From positions 310,001-374,000 of the forward strand of contig NEEC01000015.1 in NCBI GenBank assembly GCA_002189035.1: 64,000 bases of DNA, given 5' to 3'. The first letter of the stretch is position 1. Every line of letters begins with the position of its first letter. The stretch comes from Utricularia gibba. Lineage: Eukaryota; Streptophyta; Magnoliopsida; Lamiales; Lentibulariaceae. Positions 24,944 to 36,074 of this stretch are shown here, in pieces. A program made the position numbers and the translations under genes. The notes below the pieces were generated by a model. It worked only from the letters and a program-made list of their open reading frames with translations, made no database searches and was not told the origin of the DNA.

Positions 24944-25876
24944 ATGGGCAGCGGCACTGATACGCCGTGCAACATTTTTAGGGATGCTCCGCCGCCGCCG
25001 CCGCGTCTGACGGAGGAGGACCAATCCAGGAGGGATTCCCTGAGGTGTGACGGCAGTTTTCTGACGCTCGGCCCGTCCACGGAGTTGAGTCTCAATCTCT
25101 CGTCACTGTCGCAACTCCGGAATCCAGTGCCGGGGAGAAGTGTGAGACCACTGGAGTGGTTAAATCTTAATCTGTCTCCACCGAGGGAGTGGACATCGGG
25201 GAGTCTGTTCGCGTCAACACCCCTACAAAGACCCTCTGACGGTTCCCCCATATTGCGGTCGCGGTCGCGATCCCGGTCACCGGCGGGGCCGCTTCCCTCT
25301 TTCCGTCCGCCCCAGATAATCCCGACAGCCCGCCGCGCCCCTTTAAAACTCATCGCCAAAGGCAAGTCCGAAACCATTGAGCCTCCCTTCCCATGGGCAA
25401 CCAATCGGCGGGCGACGGTGCATGCGCTGTCACATCTTCTCTCCCAAGGCGTGACGTCGATCAGCGGCGAGGTGCAGTGCAGGAAATGCGACCGCGTGTT
25501 CACAATCCAGTACGATCTGCGGACCATGTTCCGGGAGATCGCCACCTTCGTCGCCCTCGAAAAGGACTCGATGCTCCAACGCGCCCCGGAGCATTGGGAG
25601 AATCCCACCCTCCCGCCCTGCGAGTTCTGCAAGACCGAGGACGCCGCCCGCCCCCTGATCGCCCCCAAGAAGCGGAACATCAACTGGCTGTTTCTGTTCC
25701 TGGGTACGCTTCTGGGGTGCTGCACTCTCAGCCAACTCAAGTACCTCTGTAAACACACCTACAACCACCGTACCGGAGCCAAGAACCGGGTACTCTTCTT
25801 GGCGTATCTGGCCATGTGCAATCAGCTTAATCCTGACCCCGCCTTCCAACTCGGTAACGTACTGTGTTTTTCCTGA
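24944..25876 (+). CDS. DUF7086 domain protein
   Basis: Single-exon gene, 310 aa from the ATG at 24944 (an in-frame ATG 34 codons upstream is less likely, lying in probable 5' UTR). Function of the family is unknown. The N-terminal half is low-complexity with an RS-like stretch (RSRSRSRSPAGP) and ELSLNLSSLSQL, which resembles an LxLxL repression motif. The C-terminal half is the conserved domain: PFPWATNRRATVHALSHLL, GEVQCRKCDRVFTIQYDL, PPCEFCKTED, KKRNINWLFLFLGTLLGCC, KYLCKHTYNHRTGAKNRVLF. The paired CxxC motifs (CRKC, CEFC) suggest a zinc-binding fold; this is inference. Codon third positions are notably G/C-rich compared with the flanking AT-rich DNA. Confidence 0.8.
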   Translation: MGSGTDTPCNIFRDAPPPPPRLTEEDQSRRDSLRCDGSFLTLGPSTELSLNLSSLSQLRNPVPGRSVRPLEWLNLNLSPPREWTSGSLFASTPLQRPSDGSPILRSRSRSRSPAGPLPSFRPPQIIPTARRAPLKLIAKGKSETIEPPFPWATNRRATVHALSHLLSQGVTSISGEVQCRKCDRVFTIQYDLRTMFREIATFVALEKDSMLQRAPEHWENPTLPPCEFCKTEDAARPLIAPKKRNINWLFLFLGTLLGCCTLSQLKYLCKHTYNHRTGAKNRVLFLAYLAMCNQLNPDPAFQLGNVLCFS

Positions 25877-27183
25877 TTACTCAACTTCCATGCTGTTTCA
25901 ATCCCACCATCCTTCATCTTCCAGGTTTCCGTTGATCCATCGTTCCGGTTCCTGCTGCATCCTCATCGTTTATGTTAAAACTACTCTAAGCTTCTAGGGT
26001 TTGTCTCAGTCGAGAAGAATGGCTTTCTATCGTGGATCGACTAATGGCGTTTGCGTCTCTTTTCTGGATTGTTCTTTTTTATTGAATTCATTTGAAATTC
26101 ACAATTCAATCCAATATTCACTTGTTCTGGAAGCTTCCGGATTAAATAATTTATCATAAATACTTAATTAAATTGTGAATATTCGGAAACTCCATAGACC
26201 ATGGAAGTCAGGCTGACCAAAGGAGCATAAGACGACGCGTTTCAATCCAAAACACGAATGAATACTCAGGATGATCACAACACATACAACAACGTGATCA
26301 TTGTGTCATTGCTAACTAACCGCCTTCTTGCTTCCTAAACCCGCACTAATAATCATTACTTTGATACCAAATGTTAGAATACATCATCATTTAACATGAT
26401 ATTATTTGATTCGTATTTTCAATCTTCACGATTTTACGTTCTTGCTTTCTAAAAGAAAATCCTCATAAAAGATTAAAGAAGATATCTCAACCCAATGGAT
26501 GTAGTATTCGTCCAAAGGTACTTATAACCTTCTTTGGCCCTGACTCTTCTGTTTCTTTGGAAACTCAACGTCTAGATCATATTGTATGTCTCTCTTACAT
26601 ATTATGAATATTATGGGTGTCAACATTTTTAAATATTAGGGCCTTCGGGCGGTAGGAAACGGGTATTTAGTATTGTGGGGCGGGGCGGGGCCGTGAGGGA
26701 AGGGCGGTGAGATACTTCAGGCCGAAGTTTCTGCAGTGGAGTTGGCTAGGGGTTTTTTTTCTTTTTTTTTTTGGTTTTCACAGCTCTAGGGACACGTGGA
26801 ATGGCGTGTCCGGCTTCCTGGAAGGCCGTTTCTTGAACCCCAGCGCGTTTGCTTTGCCATTTGTGTATTTTATTGTGCTTCTGTCTGCGTGCAAGCGTTT
26901 TCTTGATTTCAACAACGAAGGACACCCATTATCATCTTCAACCGTTTACCCTTTCTCTCCAAGCCTTGTTCTGTCTTCGATTGTCGTTATAAATCTACCC
27001 CATTCCCACGTACAGTGAACCCCATTTCCCGAATCTGAAGCAAAATCCTCAAGTTCCCTCTTCTGGTTCTCGACTAGATTCATCGTTTTCTTTGTTGGGA
27101 TCGGAGTTTTTCCCATCTCGGGAAGTTGAGAGTTTCGATCTTGAAGCAACAGCATTCAGCTTTCTTTGGAAATCGAACCGAAA
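25877..27183. other. Spacer containing an LTR remnant
   Basis: No gene seen. Contains the LTR/primer-binding-site remnant at 26360-26625 and a possible T-rich leader of the next gene from about 26740. Confidence 0.5.
26360..26625 (-). mobile_element. Possible copia-like LTR plus primer-binding site remnant
   Basis: Read on the - strand, 26625-26372 (254 bp) begins TGTTGACACCC and ends TTCTAACA, with matching TGTT/AACA ends. Two bases later comes TGGTATCAAAGT, 10 of 12 matches to the initiator-Met tRNA primer-binding site TGGTATCAGAGC used by many plant Ty1/copia elements. No gag-pol coding sequence follows towards 26000, so only an LTR and the PBS edge survive. Inference from end structure only. 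Confidence 0.4.
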
Positions 27184-28278
27184 ATGGGAAGCAATAGCAG
27201 CAGGGGGAGAGCGGAGACCGACGGAGAAAACAACCTCCATATCTCTACGGAGCTCTGTTCCTACGCGGAAGCCTGCCGCCTCGACGTAGATCTCCACACA
27301 TTCGACACCAGTCTTCGGGATAGAACCAACAGCGTCATTACGGCCCTGGCCGCCGGAGTGGAGGTACGGACGGTGTCTCTGGGTTCGTTGAAGGATGTGA
27401 CGGGATGCTTACTGGAGATGAATCAGGAGGTGGTGAGAGTGATTTTGGATTGCAAGAAAGATATCTGGGACAACGGCGAACTTTTCTCCCTTGTTGAAGA
27501 TTACTTCGACAACAGCCTCCATACGCTTGATTTCTGCTCTGTTCTTGAAAAATCCCTGAAGCGTGCACGCGACACCCAGCTTCTGATCCTGATGGCGATC
27601 CAGGAGTTCGATGAGAAGCAAGACCACTCTAAAATGCTGCAAGATTTGAAGCGCTTCAAGGAAACAGGGAATCCCTTCACAGAGGAGTTCTTCCATCTTT
27701 TTCGGTCTGTTTATCTGAAGCAAATCTCTTTGCTAGAGAAGCTGCAGCAGAAAAAGAAGAAGCTAGATCACAAGCTGAAATCCATCAAGGGGTGGAGAAG
27801 AATTTCGAGTATCATATTCGCAACTATATTCGCCGCGGTGGTGATCTGCTCCGTGGTAGCGGCGGCATTGGCTGCGCCGCCGGTAGCTGCTGCGGTCGCC
27901 GCAGCCACCGTGATTCCTCTGGGTTCAATCGGAAAGTGGGTGGACTCCCTGATGAAGAATCACGAGAAAGAGGTGAAGAGACAGAAGGAGATCCTGAACT
28001 CGATGAAGGTGGGAACGTATATAAGCATCAAGGATCTTGATGGGATCAGAGTTCTTGTTGATAAGCTGGAAATGGAGCTTGAATCCATGATCAAGAACGC
28101 CGATTTCAGTCTTAACGAGAACGCGGTGAAGATTAGCGTGGAGGAGATGAAGAAGCAAGTCACCGTTTTCATGAAGAATGTGGACGACCTCGGGGCGCAG
28201 GCCGAGAATTGCAGCCGGGATATCCGCCGGGCAAGGACGGTAGTTTTGCAGCGGATCATTAAGCCACCGGTTAACTGA
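27184..28278 (+). CDS. UPF0496 (DUF677) membrane protein
   Basis: Single-exon gene, 364 aa, of the UPF0496 family, closest in my memory to Arabidopsis At4g34320/At4g34330. Biochemical role unknown; family members include stress-responsive and integrin-related-like proteins. The start at 27184 (MGSNSSRGR) is preferred over 27166 because relatives begin MGN/MGS, which also allows N-myristoylation at Gly2. Conserved blocks are [55 protein letters not shown] and, at the end, [18 protein letters not shown]. Two hydrophobic stretches form a hairpin around residues 212-250 ([19 protein letters not shown] and [18 protein letters not shown]). The frame is intact. Confidence 0.9.
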   Translation: MGSNSSRGRAETDGENNLHISTELCSYAEACRLDVDLHTFDTSLRDRTNSVITALAAGVEVRTVSLGSLKDVTGCLLEMNQEVVRVILDCKKDIWDNGELFSLVEDYFDNSLHTLDFCSVLEKSLKRARDTQLLILMAIQEFDEKQDHSKMLQDLKRFKETGNPFTEEFFHLFRSVYLKQISLLEKLQQKKKKLDHKLKSIKGWRRISSIIFATIFAAVVICSVVAAALAAPPVAAAVAAATVIPLGSIGKWVDSLMKNHEKEVKRQKEILNSMKVGTYISIKDLDGIRVLVDKLEMELESMIKNADFSLNENAVKISVEEMKKQVTVFMKNVDDLGAQAENCSRDIRRARTVVLQRIIKPPVN

Positions 28279-29014
28279 TGCCAACGTTGACACGTGGAAG
28301 ACAATGATTGGTTAAATGATGCTTCCAACTAGGAAAAAAATGATGCTTGACTAACTGTTCTTGCTATTGCTTCGAAGCATTTTTTTAATCCTTAATAAAC
28401 AAAGATTCTTATTATTCATTCTAAGTATAATTTATAGAAATTATCTATAATAAATTTTTAATGATGATAAATCAATGTTGTTTTATATATCACACTTTAT
28501 GTCATATATAATCGACAAAATGCAAACAATTCAAATAAATTGAATATTTATCATAATAGTTATTAGACAACATATAATTTATTCATTACAAATGATTAAT
28601 GATGACATGTATCAATACATTTGATTTTTCAAATTTATAGGAATACATAGTTTGTTTATTCAATGTTTCAACTAATTATATCTCATTTAAAATTTGTATT
28701 TAAAATTAAATATTTCTAACTATTTTTGTCCTAAGAAAATAATTGTTGGTGTAAAATCCCAAATGATAAGTAGATGATAGTTATGTTCAACATCTCCTAT
28801 TTAATCAAACGTATTTTATTTTATGGTAGAAACCATAAATAAAATTATGAATATTGAATGTTTAAAACAACTAACATGATACAAATAAGATACAAGTCAT
28901 GAAATTCATGGTTGAAAATCATGTATCTGACCAAGTCAATGTGGTGTAATTTAAAATGTGTGACTGATTTCCAAGGAATTATTATTTCCTTTTTCAATTT
29001 AAATGAATAATTTA
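28279..29014. other. AT-rich spacer
   Basis: Strongly AT-rich; 3' flanks of the UPF0496 and DC1 genes. Nothing else seen. Confidence 0.5.
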
Positions 29015-29721
29015 TTATTTGGAAATCAACTGGCCCACTACGCCGGCGATGAGGGTGGTGGGATCCCCTAGAACGGCGGAAACCACCACCTGCAACGCTA
29101 GTGATGCCACGTCGGAATACCTCTGTGCCTTGCCTTTGGTTTTGGAGTGGCACACGTGCGTGTCCAGCGTGGACCTCAAGCTGGGGAGCCGCCCTCCCCC
29201 TCCGCCGTAGATCTCCCGGCAGCTGTCAACCAGGATCTCCTTCGCGCACGCCACGTGGAGGTTATATTTTTTACACGACGACCGGTAACACCAGCCCCTA
29301 CCCTTCCTCCCGCACCTGTTGCAGGCGGCCGTCACGTGGGCGTATAGATAAAGCTTCACATCCCCGCCGTCGATCGCCATCGGCAGTTTAGCGCAGCAAG
29401 GGTGGAGGTCGAAGCCGCAGAGCTTGCAGTGGTACGTGAACCCCCCACGCGCCTCTCGCACGCGTTGCAGTTGCGCGCCTCCGGCCCCGGGGGGCGGCTG
29501 AGGAAGTCGAAGGCGCATTTAGTGTAGAAGGGGTGGGCGACGGAGGCGGAAGGCACGGCGCAGTGGGCGTGGAGATCGAAGTTGCAGGCGGCGTGGACGC
29601 ACCTGTAGACGGCGCCGATGCCGGCTTCCTTGCAGCCGTCGCATTTAAACGGCGCAGTGGCGTGGCCGAGCTTGAGGATGTGGTTGGGGTGGCTGAAGTG
29701 GAGGATATCGGTGAATTTCAT
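29015..29721 (-). CDS. DC1 (cysteine/histidine-rich C1) protein with 1-bp frameshift
   Basis: Plant DC1 zinc-binding protein; family members bind diacylglycerol-like ligands or act in stress and defence, but the substrate here is unknown. Three C1-like units are seen: HPNHILKLGHATAPFKCDGC...CNFDLHAHC, HPFYTKCAFDF...NCNACE...YHCKLCGFDLHPCC, and CNRCGRKGRGWCYRSSC...LHVAC. A hydrophobic C-terminal tail follows (SLALQVVVSAVLGDPTTLIA). The frame breaks inside the second unit at the C6 run 29441-29446 (G6 on the coding strand). The open region is 707 nt; one added base gives 708 nt, 235 aa and restores CERRVGGFTYHCKLCG. I infer an assembly error in a single-exon gene. Confidence 0.82.
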
Positions 29722-30359
29722 TCCCTCTTCTCCGGCTGAGACGGAGAAGGTGAAGGGAGGAGTAGTTATAGAGGGGATTCGGAGGGGATGACCGGATTGG
29801 AAGGAATCAGAATGTCGCTGAAATTATCTGAGGCTCTGGGTCTGTTCAGAGATTCTGGCTTGGGCTTCTTTCTTCACTTTCCCATATTCAATATTCATAT
29901 TCATTTTTGTCCTCTGTGGGGATGCTTGCTGAATAAGAAATACTCTCCTGCTCCATTTTGTTATTTTTTTATTTTTTGGAACGAACAAAATTATTATTAA
30001 AATGATAAATTTATTTTTTATTAGGTAATAAAAATAATATATTTAATCTTGATTCACATAATGATTATTATAATTTGAAATAGTGGAAATGCCTAATTTT
30101 GGAAATAATATATATTATTATTTTTTATTTTTAATAGTGTGGAATAATAATAATAATATTTTGAGGATTATTTATATATTTTGAATAAAGGGATATTATT
30201 GCTTAATTTTCTCTTCTTTGTTTTTCTGAATGTGGTAAAAAATGACGGCCCGTCCGGATTGCGAGCCCATGAGGAGGCTGCCCACTCGCCGTGAATCAGG
30301 CCTGCTGATGATGATGTAGTCGCACTGGGGAGGCACACAAGCTGTTCGATGAAATTCCC
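29722..30359. other. Divergent spacer DC1 / PPR
   Basis: AT-rich from 29940 to 30220. No gene seen. Confidence 0.5.
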
Positions 30360-31808
30360 TTGCGGACAAGGATGGCGTTGTCACGCCCACTTACGAAATT
30401 GTGGTTCTCATCGGTGTCCTTTGCTTGCGGACTGATTCCATACTCGTCTTCTTCAGGATCACTGACTCCCGGAGATACTGTCGTGGACGCCGCCGTTTTG
30501 ATCCTGAAAAATCACCGGTTGAAAAGAACTCGGAGGTCTTATCTCCGGTCTCTCATCGCTCCGCTCCCGGATGGTCGCCTCACTCCATCCCAGTTTTCCC
30601 AGATCGCTGTCCAGATACGCAACAACCCACGCCGGGCTTTGGAGTTCTTCGATTTTACCCTCCGCCATTCTCTTTCGACCCTTTCACTGTCCTCCTATTC
30701 GACGATGATTCACATTCTCTGTCGCTCCAGGATGACAACCCTAGCTCTTTCTATGATAAAATCAGCGATTTGCACGTTTTCTGAGTCCTCAACTCCCACC
30801 CCTCTTGCCCTTCTTCAATCGCTGATCAAAAGTTACAGGGTTTGCGATTCTGCTCCTTTCGTGTTTGATTTACTGGTAAAGGCCTGTATAGAGACAAAAA
30901 AGCTGGATGTTGCAGTAGAAATCTACTCGCTTTTGAAAACTAAGCATGTGTTTCTGAGAACTAGCACTTGTAACGCTTTGATTGAGTTGGTTTCTGAGAG
31001 TAGAGGAGCTTCTGCTGGCTACAGACTGTGTGGAGACATCTTTTTTAGTGATGATCATACTCCTAGTAGAGCTCCCCCGAATTCTAGCACACTGAATATC
31101 GTTATGGCTGGTTTTTACAGAGAAGGATTGGTGGGAAGGGTGGAAGAAGTTTGGGAAGAGTTCAGAACAAAAGGGTGTGAGCCAAATCTCTATAGCTTCT
31201 GTGTTCTGATGTCAGCTTACTGTGATGAGGAAAGAATGGAGGAAGCCATTAGGATCTGGGAAGAAATGACTAGCAAAGATTTCACCCCTGATGCTATCTC
31301 CTATAACACAATCATCGGAGGCTTTTGCAGAGTTGGAGACACAGAGAAGGCCGAGGAGATGTACCGCGAAATGGCCATGAATGGCGTGGACGCAACTTCT
31401 GCTACATTTGATCATCTGATATCAGGACACTGCAGAAATGGGGACTGCCATTCCGCGATGGCTCTGTACACTGACATGGCCAGAAGACGATTCATCCCCA
31501 ACATTTCGACGGTTAACCGGATTGTACAAGCTCTATGCAGCAAGAATAAAGGCTGTCAAGCACTGAATATTTGGAGAGCGGCAAAGAAGACAGGAAATGG
31601 TGGTCTCGATGTGGAGAGCTACAAGGTCTTGATACTAAGTTTGTGTGACAAGGGAGCGATGGAGGAGTGTCTGCAGCTTCAGGCAGAGATGGCTCTGAAA
31701 GGGTACGAACCATGCGCAGATATATACCAAGCTTTCATTGATGGGTACAGCAAAGCAGGGAACGAAGAAATGGTCACAAAGCTGTGGGAAGAAGTGAATG
31801 CCTTGTAG
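30360..31808 (+). CDS. Pentatricopeptide repeat protein (P class)
   Basis: Intronless PPR protein of 482 aa, similar to Arabidopsis At2g15980. PPR proteins bind organellar RNA and control its processing or translation. An in-frame ATG at 30372 (MALSRPLTKLWFSS) gives a better mitochondrial-type presequence than the one at 30360. Repeats of about 35 residues are visible from residue 120: CNALIELVSESRGASAGY, NSSTLNIVMAGFYREGLV, PNLYSFCVLMSAYCDEER, DAISYNTIIGGFCRVGDT, TFDHLISGHCRNGDC, and YQAFIDGYSKAGNEEM at the end. No E or DYW editing domain is present, so an RNA stability or processing role is more likely than C-to-U editing. Frame intact. Confidence 0.88.
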   Translation: MRTRMALSRPLTKLWFSSVSFACGLIPYSSSSGSLTPGDTVVDAAVLILKNHRLKRTRRSYLRSLIAPLPDGRLTPSQFSQIAVQIRNNPRRALEFFDFTLRHSLSTLSLSSYSTMIHILCRSRMTTLALSMIKSAICTFSESSTPTPLALLQSLIKSYRVCDSAPFVFDLLVKACIETKKLDVAVEIYSLLKTKHVFLRTSTCNALIELVSESRGASAGYRLCGDIFFSDDHTPSRAPPNSSTLNIVMAGFYREGLVGRVEEVWEEFRTKGCEPNLYSFCVLMSAYCDEERMEEAIRIWEEMTSKDFTPDAISYNTIIGGFCRVGDTEKAEEMYREMAMNGVDATSATFDHLISGHCRNGDCHSAMALYTDMARRRFIPNISTVNRIVQALCSKNKGCQALNIWRAAKKTGNGGLDVESYKVLILSLCDKGAMEECLQLQAEMALKGYEPCADIYQAFIDGYSKAGNEEMVTKLWEEVNAL

Positions 31809-32649
31809 CCTAAACACCGCTTCTAATCTCTGACTTTGGATTGTTTGTAATTTAGACGTGGGTCTTCTCCGGCGTAACCTAACCGTGGGTACGGGTTCGC
31901 TCCGCCGGATATCGGATTGAACTCATTGACATCGTAAATTAACATTTAACATTTGTGGTATTTGAAATTTAGAAGTACGTTAAACTAATTTCACTTTGAT
32001 TACAGATGTAAAATATAAAGAAATATCATTTAATTTTGTATAATATGTTTTTACAAAAAGTAAAAAAAAAAACGTAAAATTCTAATAATTGAATATACGA
32101 AATCAAGAATATGGGACAAAAACAAAATAGGTAGTTACATTTTTTTCCATTGGACCGATGGTCGCCGTTGGGCCAGACGGGAGCCCACCTGTGTCTGCAA
32201 TTTTTTTGGGGAAATAAAATAATGAAAATGGTGATGTAATTAATATCTTGTTTGGGAAAACATTTAATGAATAAATGAATGAATATTCCTACTATGTATG
32301 TACAAATGTATAAGGCTGGTTAAATGAGGGTCAGAGTTCCAATAATAATAAAGTTGGGGGACCGGAACCCGAAAACAATGAAAGTGACAGCGATGCGGTG
32401 CAAGTTAGTGAGTGAACAGTAACCAGCCGGAAGTCCGCAGCGTTTTTTCTGAATAACCGTGTGAATACTGAAGAAAGGCTCGTGTTGAAAATCGGGAGTT
32501 TTTTTTGGATACATTCATGGCGCGCTTAGGGTTTCTTCCACGTTCTAGCTTCTTGTAGACTCCTATTCTACCAATATATATATATATCTATATTTGCGTA
32601 TACGCGCCGTCGGAGGGCTGTTGTTTTCCTTCATTCTGATTGACGAAGC
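31809..32649. other. Spacer with SQN promoter
   Basis: AT-rich, no coding sequence. A TATA-rich stretch (ATATATATATATC) at about 32574-32588 lies some 60 bp upstream of the cyclophilin-40 start codon and may be its TATA region. Confidence 0.4.
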
Positions 32650-34777
32650 ATGAGGCCGCGCTGCTTTCTTGATATCGCCATTGGGGATGAACTCGAGGGG
32701 AGAATCGTTGTTGAACTCTATAACGATGTCGTTCCAAAAACAGCGGAGAATTTCAGGGCGCTTTGTACTGGAGAAAAAGGGACTGGCCTGAATACCGGGG
32801 CGCACTTACATTACAAGGTTTTGTTCTCTATTCGTTTTTGTTTTTGTTTTTCTTGTCGTTCTTTAGCTATGGAGAGAAACAACTTAAGAATGTAGCCTGC
32901 ATTATTGGTGGGTAGCGTACGGAATTGCTAAAAAGTTTTGATCAAAGTGTACCGGGTTCAACATTTTTCTGACACCTTGGAGTTTGAATGCTTAGTTTAG
33001 GGCTCACCTGAAAATCCCCAAGTAGAGTTGCAATGGTAACGAACATAATGGAGATTCTTGGCTATTTTTGTTGCTGTTGTTTTGCTGCCCACTCTGCATT
33101 GCTTTATCTTAGAGATGAGTGATTTTGTGACTTTACTAGGGAACCCGATTTCATCGGGTGATCAAGAGTTTCATGATACAAGGTGGCGACATTTCTGCCG
33201 GTGACGGAACTGGTGGAGAATCAATCTACGGGATGAAGTTTGATGATGAGAATTTTGAGTTAAAGCATCAAAGGAAGGGCATGTTGTCTATGGCTAATTC
33301 TGGACCTGATACCAATGGTTCACAATTTTTCATCACCACTACTCGGGCTCCTAATCTGGATGGGAAGCATGTTGTGTTTGGGAAGATTATCAAGGGTATA
33401 GGGATTGTTCGCAACATCGAGCATGTTACTACTGGTGAAAATGATCGACCTACTGTCGATGTTGTCATTGTTGATTGCGGAGAAATTCCAGAGGGGGAAG
33501 ATGATGGTACTATTAACTTTTTTAAAGATGGTGATCTGTATGCTGATTGGCCCGCTGATCTGCATAAAAGTTCAAGTGACTTGTCATGGTGGATTGAAGC
33601 TGTTGAATCAGTGAAGGGCTATGGAAATGAGTGCTTTAAGGTACTAGTTTTTCCAAAAGGCTTGTATATGATGCGGTTCATTGTGATTTCGTTCTTTCAC
33701 AGTGTTGGCATTCTGTTTCTTCATTGTAGAAACAAGATTATAAGATGGCTCTGAGGAAGTACAGGAAGGCTCTGCGGTATCTTGATGCCTGTTGGGAGAA
33801 GGAAGGAATTGATGAAGGTGGTTACTTAGCAACCCAGATGGTCATCAACAAAAAATGTTCCTCCCATTATTCACTTTTCTGCTTTTCCGTTGTGCAGAGA
33901 AGAGCAGTTACTTGAGAAAGATGAAGTCACAGATATTCACCAACCGTTCTGTGAGTTTCCTCTGTTCCCGAAGTAGCTTTTGATCTTATCATCCGAGTTC
34001 TTGGTATTTTTGCTCTAACATTATGAGGAACCCCCAGCAATCACTGGACCTACAACCCATTACATTGGACAACCTCATGATCTGATTCCATTTTTTAAAT
34101 ATTCTCATTGAAGTAATATTGTGATAATTGTATCTTTGCCCAGTCGTGCAAGTTGAAACTGGGTGACGCAAGAGGAGCCCTTATGGACACTGAGTTCGCA
34201 ATGCAAGGAGGTGAAAACAATGCAAAGCCATTATTTCGACAAGGCCAGGTTGGTCTCTGTCTGTGTACCTGTAAATGGCTTCTGCTATGCTTTTAAAAAT
34301 TCTTTTGGAAAGCAAGAAACACGATGAAACATATGCTGTAAATGATCTCTTTCCCGGTTATAATAAACGTCCACTGATCCATCTACTTGTGAAACTACCA
34401 GGCACTTATTGCTCTCAATGATATCGATGGTGCTCTCGAGAGTTTCAAGAAGGCGTTATCCTTCGAACCTAATGATGGTTAGTAAGAGATCTCACTTCTT
34501 TCCCGTCTGCCCTCTTTCATAATGTATTTGTAGTAAGAGATCTCTCTTCCTGTCTTCGCCATGACAATTTTTCTCTTCTTCTGCTGTAGGAGCCATAAAG
34601 AAGGAGTTCGCGGCAGCAAAGAAGAAGGTAATGGCAAAGCCTCAAATTCATGACGCCTGATGTGAATTGCCAATGATGCAGAGCCAACCCCCTCACTCCA
34701 CCCCATTTCTTCTTATTTGACAGATCGTTGATCGACGTAACCAGGAACGAAAAGCGTTTTCAAAGATATTCGAATAG
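32650..34777 (+). CDS. SQN: Cyclophilin 40 (SQUINT-type peptidyl-prolyl isomerase)
   Basis: CYP40: a cyclophilin fused to a TPR domain, an HSP90 co-chaperone. In Arabidopsis it promotes AGO1 activity and vegetative phase timing (SQUINT, At2g15790). Exons 32650-32817, 33140-33640, 33730-33817, 33898-33950, 34144-34248, 34402-34477, 34590-34627 and 34724-34777 sum to 1083 nt, 360 aa, the usual size. Cyclophilin domain: [27 protein letters not shown] (catalytic Arg in FHR), [15 protein letters not shown] and LDGKHVVFG. The TPR part has [34 protein letters not shown] and [18 protein letters not shown], with residues that would form the carboxylate clamp for the HSP90 C-terminus. Ends AFSKIFE. Frame intact. 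Confidence 0.95.
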
Positions 34778-34998
34778 CAGAAGCAGAAGCAAACTAACAG
34801 CATCTTTGCACATTTTTTTGAGACCCTTCACCTGAGTTCATGGTTCATGTATATTTCCTCCCGTTGGCCATTTTGATCAACTGTCGTGTTAAGGCCCTGC
34901 TGCCATTAGCTGCATATATGACAACTGCCTATTCAGAAAAAATGGAAGTTTACTATGAGTTGAGATTGATCGAGGAATGTGAATATTTTGTAAGAATA

Positions 34999-35007
34999 CA
35001 ATAACCG
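34999..35007 (+). promoter_or_regulatory. CAA start motif upstream of tRNA-Arg
   Basis: CAA at 34999-35001, 7 nt before the mature tRNA. A CAA in this position is the usual transcription start context of plant nuclear tRNA genes. Confidence 0.55.
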
Positions 35008-35080
35008 GCGCCTGTAGCTCAGTGGATAGAGCGTCTGTTTCCTAAGCAGAAAGTCGTAGGTTCGACCCCTACCTGGCGCG
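35008..35080 (+). tRNA. tRNA-Arg(CCT)
   Basis: 73-nt cloverleaf: acceptor GCGCCTG/CTGGCGC (one U-U mismatch at pair 6-67), D arm GCTC...GAGC, anticodon stem TCTGT/GCAGA with loop TTCCTAA (anticodon CCT, arginine AGG), variable AAGTC, T arm GTAGG TTCGACC CCTAC, discriminator G. No intron and no encoded CCA. TTTT at 35086-35089 is the expected RNA polymerase III terminator. Confidence 0.97.
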
Positions 35081-36074
35081 CTTGCTTTTCAGGTGGAATG
35101 AAGTCGTTACATTATTTTTTTGGCGGAAAATGGGGAGCATGAATATGGAACGCCGTGGGGGAAAAGGCTCGGTTTGAAGCAGTGCAGATTCTGAATCAAT
35201 GCCACAGGAAGAGGGGAAGAAGAAGATGATGCTGCCGTCGCCGTCGTCTTGAAAGGGCCGTCCTCTTCCCTTCCGTTTCCTCCATGCCTTTGATGTGCAT
35301 TGCAACTTGGGCCTTCCTTGTGTGTATTCTGCGCAGTACTCATTCCTGTTACGTTGATGGCTCTTGTCACCACTCCTTGTGGCTCTGTTGTTCTCCAAAG
35401 TTTTCTCTTCACTTGAGCAGCTGCTACCTACTATCGTCACCTGAATTTCTCATGCTGCGAACGGTGAGCTCTTTCACATGTTCATGTTGATAAATTCATC
35501 ACTTGGTAACTTTGACGTGCTTGCCATCATGATGAGAGGCAGAGCCCCATCTCCTGGTTTAAGTTCTTTACACAGAGTAAGTACGTACTATCTCTTTTGT
35601 GCTGCGGTCTCGCGCTTTCTGGAGAAGAGTACTCCACTCCGGTACCCAATTGGTGTTCCCTTTTGTTCTTCGCCCTCTACGTGAGTACATTTCCGTACTA
35701 CTACTTGAATGTTCTCCAACCGAAGTGGGTGGACGAATCTTCTTTGTGCTCTTTGCCCTTCCAGATTTTTCCTGAATACTTCAGCCGACCACTGTAGATG
35801 CTCCGATAGCCGACACCGGCGTGCCGGAAATTTACATAGATGCTCCGGAGGGGAAATGATTCTTCTAGAAGGTGAGGGAAAAAGGTGTCCAGGTTCAATG
35901 TTTTTGGGAGCGACATGAATGATGGGGGTGCGTTTAGTCCTGAGCAACTAACCCTTTATTTTTTTATTCTCGTTATAAGGGAACCAACAAGTGCGGAATT
36001 CCGATTCGCCATCTTCTCCTCACTGAGCTTTCGCCACCAAACTCCGGTCGGCGCCGCTCCTTCTCCATCGACTC
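35081..36074. other. Spacer, 1 kb
   Basis: Several short open frames on both strands but none with recognisable homology. Probably the MTK promoter and 5' UTR on the right. Confidence 0.5.

Noticed and set aside
24871-25758. 295-codon open frame antisense to DUF7086
   Set aside because: GC-rich antisense shadow; no recognisable domain, while the sense frame has the conserved block.
35069-35947. Several 60-125 codon open frames right of the tRNA
   Set aside because: No homology, overlapping on both strands, no splice partners.
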